Part shown: one piece after another, positions 57,329 to 64,000 of the stretch
Position numbering within the stretch: position 1 is the first letter of the stretch
How the letters are laid out: each line of letters starts with the position of its first letter
Assembly (NCBI GenBank): GCA_035772785.1
Contig: JAOCPU010000001.1
Span: 1-64,000, forward strand
Length of the DNA stretch: 64,000 nucleotides
Direction: 5' to 3'
Source: Phlebiopsis flavidoalba
Taxonomy: Eukaryota > Basidiomycota > Agaricomycetes > Polyporales > Phanerochaetaceae
The notes under the pieces: generated by a model
What the model was told of the DNA's origin: nothing
Seen by the model: only the letters and a program-made list of their open reading frames with translations
Databases searched by the model: none
Program-made: the position numbers and the translations under genes

Positions 57329-57337
57329 TATATAAAG
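57329..57337 (+). promoter_or_regulatory. TATA box of the small secreted protein gene
   Basis: The sequence tatataaag lies 74-82 bases upstream of the ATG at 57411; it is a strong TATA match at a normal distance. Confidence 0.65.
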
Positions 57338-57410
57338 GACCGCATTCCTGCCAGTTTGAAGACACCAACGCCTCTCAGCAGTCTTTCCCAGATCCCTCTA
57401 CTGTCTCAAG

Positions 57411-58117
57411 ATGCGTTTCGCTCAGCTTTCGTCCTTTACTGTGTTCGTCGCGGCCTCTATGCTGCAAGCTACGCCTGTTTCAAGCCGTTTTGCGCTAGCG
57501 GACAAATGGGTAGGTTTCACGTTGAAACTTGTAACGGGCCTCGCTAATGGACCATACAGCGGTCGGATTCGAGATTGTGCGTTCATGTTATTTTATCTTG
57601 TCACTTAGGTTACTAACGGTTTTTCCTTCTATAAAATCTACCTAGATCCAAGAGGTCAGCTTATCCTGCAGAGTTTTTACGCTGTCACTCAGCTGAAATT
57701 ATTGGTAGTTCACTGGCCCTAACTCAGCGTTCGACGTCTACGCCGGTTTCCTGATGGCCAATAATTGCGGTCTCATCTCGCAAAATGGCCTGACCCAGGG
57801 ACAGCAACCAGATGTGTAATGGGGGCTATAACAAGGGTGCTTCCGTTGCGTGTAATAGTAGCCATCAGTAAGTTCTTTGATTTCAGAAAAGGAGGAATCC
57901 TATTTAATTAAACGTGAAATTTAGACCCATCGCTGCCGTCGACACTCAGGGCAACCATTGGAACTGGAGCTCGCCCACTTCCGACACCAGCTGCAATGTT
58001 GGAGGATCCGGTGGACGGTTCCAGGTTTTTGGCATGCTGCAACCGTGGATAAGCTCTCATATGAGGGTATGTCTATGCTCTTCAAGCTGAATACTGGCTG
58101 ACCGGAATTTACAGTAG
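57411..58117 (+). CDS. Small secreted protein, unknown family
   Basis: The start MRFAQLSSFTVFVAASMLQA at 57411 is a good signal peptide (charged n-region, hydrophobic core, then TPVSSRFALA as a likely cleavage region). After an intron the mature part reads, across frames, FDVYAGFLMANNCGLISQNG (57730-57790), LTQGQQPDV, CNGGYNKGASVACN (57820-57862), an intron, then PIAAVDTQGNHWNWSSPTSD (57924-57983) and NVGGSGGRFQVFGMLQPW. The end is near 58117, where an intron acceptor is followed by a stop. The mature protein is about 130-150 aa with a few Cys and many Gly, Asn and Ser. Mushrooms secrete many such proteins during colonisation or wood decay; I cannot name a family. The strong TATA box suggests regulated, high expression (inference). 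Confidence 0.65.
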
Positions 58118-58547
58118 ATATTCTTGACGTAATACGGCGCAAGTCAATTCCAGTGATAATCACATAATCTCTTGGAGTTCTCGTTTTGAAAGGATTTAGT
58201 GGGCGGCTTAAAATGTTCAAATGGCTTGTATCTACTGCTAGCAATATAAAACATACACGTCGCGCGAATTCAAACAAAAGAATGAGAAAAAACATCCATG
58301 TACGACTGTTTTTTCGGGCTGTATGCGCATGCCCTCTGCGAAGAGAGCGTGACAGAGTAACGGATCACGTGCATTTTGTTCGCTTGTGTCCGTCACGTGT
58401 GCGCGTACCGCGTCTTGCTCACACCTCCACGACTCCCCCATCGTCGCGCGTTGCAAACGTGCAAAACTTCGCCTCTGTCGGATCCGAAACGCTGTGTGAC
58501 CTGACCACACACGTTATTTTCTGTCCTACACGTGGAATCCTGGCAGC

Positions 58548-61500
58548 ATGGAAGTTGATGAATGTACAATCGTTTGGTGAAATGATGAGCAGCCTGCTTG
58601 GAGGACAGTCACGGTTTCGGACACCATGACACAGAGCATGACAAAGTGACAGCAAACGGCTCAGGAGATGACGTCGAAGAGCATGCGCTTGAGGAGGATG
58701 ATTTTGCTTCCGGAAGCTTGCTCGGACTGTCAACAGATGAGATGAGTTTTCGGAGGTGCGCCTACCATTTTTAGGATATGTTCGCACTTAACCTGCAGTG
58801 GTGCCACACTCTTGCAAGCGTCTGTGGCCCCAACAGGGTACAGGTACGCTCCTTGCCGCTAGTATAAGATGCCACACTCTTGACGTCTGGACTTGAAGTC
58901 ATATCCCAGGGTCATCTATCAGCTACAGGAGTACGCTCCTTGCCGCTAGTATAATTCAAGGGTGTATCTACGTACAGTATGTAAAAGAGCTCACAGAACG
59001 GCCCATACCCTCTTCTATCCCCCCTCCTTCATCTCAATCACAGTCCCAGGGTTAGTCGCAAGGTCAGTGCAAACCCGTTTTGATCTACCTCAACACTGAC
59101 GTGCTCTGTTCAGACGACCCCGAATTCCCAGAAATACGCGATCTGTTACAACCATACCAGAAGTCTGGTCCTGCCACTGCTTCCACTAGTTTCCCTACAA
59201 CCATAGACCCAGCTCGCTCGCTTGTATCAATACGTGCTACCTTTAAAACCTTTGATGGGAAGACTGTGTTTATTAAGAAGAGGTCAAGACGATACAATAT
59301 ACCCTCCGTGCGCTGCCTTAGTCCTAAGCTCTGTGGTCGATATCCTAACCTGATTATAGGCATCAGATACCCGCCACCAACGCGTTTCTAAACTCCTTGA
59401 CGTCCCAAATTCACAGACTCTTGGAACAACTATCTATATCCAAAGCTACCGAACTATCTAAGACGTGAATCATCCTCACGATAATTTCGTCCGACTTACT
59501 CACCTTAATCACAGGGAGAACCAAAGCCCCCGACCGGTAACCCTGATGAACCACATGCAGCCGCAGATACTCTATGGGTGGACCGTTACCGTCCCAAACG
59601 CTATCTTGACCTATTAGGCGACGACCGCGTACATCGTGAAGTCATGTCGTGGGTCAAGGAATGGGATTATTGCGTTTTCGGCAAAAACAAGGGCAACAAA
59701 AAAAACGAGCGAGAGAAGATGAGTACTTGGACGAATACCGGAGACCGAAGGAAAAGGTTAGCATTGTATATCGTCGAGTCAAGCCCCGTTTCATAACACT
59801 GATGGTCACTCTAGCTTCTCTTGATATCAGGCCCTCCAGGATTGGGAAAAACCACACTCGCGCACGTTGTCGCGAAGCAAGCTGGATACGAAGTCTACGA
59901 AGTTAACGCCAGGTTAGCAATCATTTGCTCTCACTGGGTGTCTCTCATGACTTGTGCGCAGTGATGCTCGTTCGGGGCAGGTTGTGGACGACCGAACTAC
60001 CGAATATGCGACCCGGCTCTTGAATCTGGTTCCAAGGTTGGGAGTGCCATAGCCAACATTGCTGGTCGTCGACGAGATTGACGGAGCTACGGCTGCTCGG
60101 ATAGTGTGCGTTTCTATGATATATGCGCGCGCATATAGCCACCTTACACACTAACAGTCGGCAGGTTTCATCTTCAAACTTGTGCAGCTGACGCAGGACA
60201 AGCCAAAGAAACGCAGTAAGTGGCAGTTAACATATCACATACCATGTTGGTCGTAGTGACCAGATGTGTTGCAGCTAAACGTGGGGAGCCGCAAACTCAC
60301 CGTGCCGCTGCTCCGCCCTATCATCTGTATATGTAACGATCTTTACGCGAGCTCACTCAGCAAAACTTCGGCCACATGCCAGAAATCATTCGGTTCAGTC
60401 GACCAAATGACTTCCGGCTGGTGAACAGACTACGTGAGATATGCGAGATCGAAGGCTTGAGAGCGCAATCACGCGCCCTGAGCCCCTACTCTGGTCGGCC
60501 TCGCACAAGGCGACTTCCGTGGGTGTCTGAACACTCTGCAGGTGTCGTCTAAACGGAAATTGGTGCGTGAGTCTCACACGAACGAATCCTCCGTACGCTT
60601 GGGTGATCAAGGCCAAAAAACGAGGAGGTTACGGAAGGCGATTGTGCGGCATGCCACTGTCGGTATGAAAAAGAGGCAGACATGTCCCAGTCAACGGTGT
60701 TGAATGACTTGTTCTTTCACACGGCCATGTCTCACAAACGTGCGAAAAGAGTTAGGTCTGGGTGAGGAAGACCTAGCGCGCTATGTCAGCAGGCTGAGTC
60801 GAGAGGGTTGACAAGCCAGTGGCTCGACAGACAAAATAGCAGTAGGTCAGCAGGTTCCGTGATGATGTCATTTTATCTTATACTTATTTGCTCGGACTAA
60901 CAGGGTGTCCCCAGGATGTTTTGAACACTACACGACGTTACGGAAACACGACGAACCAATCTCAGGCAGATTCTTGAAAGGCGGGCGAGAGTGGCTCTCA
61001 ACGTACGACCAATCTTCTCTGGTGAGATGCGGTCGGAACGAGAGTGGGCTCTCCTTCAATATCTGCCCTACATGGCTGGTCACCGTTTTACCCCCAGGCT
61101 GTTCCCCAGGAGCGCACCGGAGGTCCGAAGGTGAACGTCCGAAGGCCGATTGGGAAGTCAGTATCAGGGACCCTTTTTTTTGCCTACCCCGTGAAAACCA
61201 ACATCTTATTACCAGCTGCTGACAGATCGTGTGTCATATCGCAGAGCCACACTCAGATGAGGGTGACATGAAGAGGTCTACAAGACCTCGGTGGGGTAAC
61301 AACTCTTGCGAAAGTGTCATTGCGTAACAGGGCCAGCTCACCCAGGCCAGCTAAGTGGTGCATATCGCCATCTCGCCAGCGATGAGATCCCTTCAGTTAG
61401 AGTTCGGACGGTCACCGATGATCAAACAGAATTTATTTGCCACCCACCATTACGTCCCGCCGTAGAGCTCCCATACCCTCTACTGACCACATGCCCGAGA

Positions 61501-62426
61501 TTGCTAAGCCTTGTTCCCCCCAGGTGAATAAGCAAGTAATCAAGCCAGATGAACGCGCTCTGATGGAGCCGCCTTGTGGATCATCATGGTCACGACGAGA
61601 TAGAATTGCGATTCGTCCAGGAGAAGTCTGACGGACGGACAGCTGATGTAACAGATTAGATCCGTGAGTGGCCACTCCGTGCTCTACGGAAAGAGCGCTT
61701 CTGACTAGAGACCAGGGTGCTTGCAGACCTATTAGACAACGTTAGTAACTCTACGAGGCAATAACGCTGCCGTTAAAGACATCGTGCCAGTATCCAAGAA
61801 TATGGCAGTTCGCGGCACCTGGTCAGTGCTTCTGAGGTATGCAGGGCGAAACACCACTCTCACAGGCCCCTGGGGTCCTTGTTGGCCTGACTATGATTGA
61901 ATGTAGGCTTGATGCGAAACTCGATCAACCGTAACAGGGCCGGAAGCCGTCCCGTTAGAGAAATCGTGAAAGTGGCAAGAGACGCATGTGATTTTTTCGG
62001 ACAAAGGTTCGTGGTCTCATGTCACTGTACGGGTGCCTCTTGAATCTCATGAAAGAGCCTACCGGGCACAGCTACCAAGGTCACAGCACCGCGTGCGTTC
62101 CCGGGAGACGGGTCAGCTTCTGACCGCCAGAGCCCGCATCACGCGATGCCAAACGCGCATACGTCTCGACGTCGTAGAGGAGAAAGGTTAGTGACCGCCG
62201 AGTGTCATGTTTTGATAGATGCTTACACTGGGCGTAGGTAACCGACTGATTTCTTTGGACGCCCTATAGTTGTAAAGAAGGCTGCATCAAGTAGTAAAAC
62301 CAGCGAGCCGCGCTGGGAAAGGCATCCCTCGAGCACAACCGAGCCCGGTCGTGGTCCTAATCGGTTCAATGAGGGTAATTCGGCTGCAGTCCGGAAACCT
62401 GTTCAAAAGTATCGGCCTTTCTTTGA
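58548..62426 (+). CDS. CTF18: CTF18, large subunit of the alternative replication factor C clamp loader
   Basis: AAA+ ATPase that loads PCNA in the Ctf18-Dcc1-Ctf8 complex and supports sister-chromatid cohesion. The proposed start at 58548 begins [10 protein letters not shown] and an acidic segment ([15 protein letters not shown], shifted frame). The N-terminal block [11 protein letters not shown] lies at 59250, then [32 protein letters not shown] (about 59548-59605), [20 protein letters not shown] (59608-59666) and the Walker A motif [12 protein letters not shown] (59830-59865), with [16 protein letters not shown] after it. Walker B is [10 protein letters not shown] (60059-60087). Next come [34 protein letters not shown] (60285-60345), [12 protein letters not shown] (60430), SVLNDLF-type and [17 protein letters not shown]. 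The C-terminus [20 protein letters not shown] (62248-62310), then [13 protein letters not shown] and SAFL with TGA at 62424-62426, is the family signature. Many introns and indels. The stretch 58800-58960 within the 5' part holds direct repeats. Confidence 0.9.
58802..58954 (+). repeat. Interleaved direct repeats in the 5' part of the CTF18 gene
   Basis: A 24-base unit (gtacgctccttgccgctagt plus ataa) occurs exactly at 58844-58867 and 58931-58954. A second 13-base unit, tgccacactcttg, occurs at 58802-58814 and 58870-58882. They alternate, so this is a duplicated block whose two halves have unequal spacing (68 and 87 bases). It lies between proposed coding blocks and may be intronic. Confidence 0.8.
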
Positions 62427-64000
62427 GCTCGCATATATGAGGTCACAATCCCTACCACAACAGTTTTGCATCTCAGCGCGAGCACCTTCACAAAGTAATG
62501 ACCATCTAGCTGCAACAATCTACTTAATGTTTGGTAGCTACCTGACTTGATCAGTGCCTGTATACATCTCATTCCGTGTTCATCTGAAACGGCCCTCATC
62601 TGTGTGCTTGTTCATCTAATTTTTCTCCGATTGTTTAGCACAGATGTGTGCTGTTGTCGCAAACTTGCGGTGCTGTGTCCATTCTCATGATATGCCGTTT
62701 TCAATGCTGGTGAGGAAGTAAATTCAGCAAAATCGTTCAATAAAACTGACGCAATAGGCTGTATATTCTTCATCTGCTGACTGTTTGAGTTTCTAAAATC
62801 ATATATGTCACTGTCGAATGCTAACACTCCTGACTCAGGCTGACCTTCCACCAGCTGTCCAAGGATTGATAGCGCCCAGGGCTCGGGATTGCGCCGAGAG
62901 AGCTTCGGGGCGTTAAGGTTTATCACCATGATGGTTGTCCTCAGTGTGAGTCATCCGTGTTATGAGGCTGTTATAGGCAGAAGCTCACAGCGCGTGACGA
63001 AGTTACAATTGCTTTAACGTAAGCAGGCTTTCTTACATATTTTTCAACTCTTGAAAAGGTTGATTGGCTAGTATTTCTATCCAGCCTTCTTGGAGAATAT
63101 ATCGCTCTACTTACCGCCGCTTGAACTTGGGACCTCTTCAGGTCGGCCTATTGATTTCATTCCAAAGCCTTTCCAGTATTACAAAATCCATCAAGGAGGA
63201 TGGCCTTTGAAACATCGGTCGCTGCAGCTGATATCTACCATGCCTATGGAGCTGTCTGTAGTGTTGAGCTGTTCCGACAACCTCGGCGTGTCTGTTCATC
63301 TCGGAAGATCATCATTTGTTACTTTGACGAGGACACATTAAGAGGTTATAATGGTAGATTAACTCAAGATATACTGTGAGACGCCTGTATATTATTTAGG
63401 GATTGAAACCATCTAATTGATTGACCTCGTTCGTGACATTGTGATGGGAGCGCTGATGCGGTTCGATTCTCGTGCGTGAAACAATGACTCGAGTATTTGT
63501 ATTCAGCTCGAGGTAACACATCGTGCACTTAATCCGTGCATTCATGCGGTATGCTGTACTGGAACCAGGACATTCAGCCGCAGCCACAGAACACGGATTA
63601 ATCGTAAGAGGCATCATGTGAGTACTCTGCTCGAGAGTATATCTCGGCAATAACGACGTAGAACGACATTGATTCAGCATTTGAGTCAATTTTAGATTGT
63701 CAAAGACATTGTGCCTCATTGCCATCGGATGAAAACTGTCTAAAGTCCAGCCGAGTGCTCCTCTTCGCCTCGGTGGTAGTATGTAATAACCCAAGCAAAA
63801 TTCTGAATATTAATGTTAGGGGCGCTAACTGGAAAAGGCGGCAGTCGCTGGAAGCCGGCCTTTGGACAAACAAGGACAAACAACGTGCTCGAGGACGCGT
63901 ACGCGGCGCGAACGCCTAACTCATTTACCTACACAATCCTCTTTCATTCAAACCTCGTTCGGCTTCTACCTCTCACCCCATTCGAAACGCCTAAGAATGG
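62427..64000. other. 3' flank of the window, no gene recognised
   Basis: Several ORFs of 60-130 codons on both strands (for example 62612-62929 and 63396-63794 on the minus strand, 63090-63341 on the plus strand) show no motif I recognise. The last 100 bases are pyrimidine-rich (cctctttcattc, ttctacctctcacccc) and end in an ATG at 63997-63999, which could be the promoter and start of a gene lying outside the window; this is speculative. Confidence 0.35.

Noticed and set aside
63440..63500. Possible tRNA B-box (gcggttcgattctcg)
   Set aside because: No A-box at the right distance and no acceptor stem could be drawn.
1..64000. CRISPR arrays, prokaryotic operons or phage-type systems
   Set aside because: No regularly spaced repeats were seen, and all recognised genes are intron-bearing fungal genes.

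Overview
The window looks like about 64 kb of nuclear DNA from a filamentous mushroom-forming fungus (Basidiomycota, probably Agaricomycetes). The evidence is many short introns with gt...ag ends, several class I sesquiterpene synthases, a Gti1/Pac2 (WOPR) regulator, F-box/leucine-rich proteins of the agaricomycete kind, a small secreted protein and compact gene spacing. All family assignments come from reading the translated sequence against what is known of the families; no database search was run.

One property dominates the window. Almost every recognisable gene is broken by one-base insertions or deletions, about every 50-150 bases, while the protein read between the breaks stays highly conserved. 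This includes housekeeping genes (GUF1, eIF2B beta, CTF18, CWF18). The simplest explanation is an unpolished, error-prone assembly rather than gene decay. CDS spans are therefore gene extents (start codon to stop codon, introns included), and a single ORF never represents a whole gene.

Layout. 1.1-3.8 kb: WD40 protein of the GID7/WDR26 type (+). 3.8-9.7 kb: nothing recognised. 9.7-10.7 kb: Gti1/Pac2 regulator (+). 10.9-11.5 kb: splicing factor CWF18 (-), divergent from GUF1/LepA at 11.7-14.7 kb (+). 14.9-16.4 kb: eIF2B beta (-). 16.9-18.1 kb: sesquiterpene synthase 1 (-). 19.9-22.0 kb: two tandem heterotrimeric G-protein gamma subunits (-). 22.3-23.9 kb: charged, probably coiled-coil protein of unknown function (+). 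24.2-25.8 kb: TLC-domain membrane protein (+). 27.1-28.3 and 29.4-30.6 kb: sesquiterpene synthases 2 and 3 (+). 31.6-34.1 kb: cytochrome P450 (+). 34.7-37.0 kb: F-box-like gene (+) carrying an inserted inverted-repeat element with a tRNA-like Pol III promoter. 37.4-38.4 kb: unknown (-). 39.2-41.7 kb: MFS transporter of the allantoate-permease type (+). 44.6-48.1 kb: myotubularin phosphatase (-). 48.4-50.0 kb: probable F-box/LRR protein (-). 53.3-55.8 kb: a second allantoate-permease-like MFS gene (+). 57.4-58.1 kb: small secreted protein (+). 58.5-62.4 kb: CTF18 clamp loader (+).

The most coherent functional unit is a terpenoid locus at 16.9-34.1 kb: three sesquiterpene synthases that share an intron inside the metal-binding NSE motif, plus a P450 that could oxidise their products. 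Synthases 1 and 3, the P450, both MFS genes and the secreted protein have TATA-like boxes about 60-120 bases upstream of their start codons. I found no clearly new defence or mobile system. The least explained structures are the 885-base inverted-repeat element in the F-box gene, the A-rich tract that splits the myotubularin catalytic motif, and the 5.9 kb stretch after the GID7 gene.
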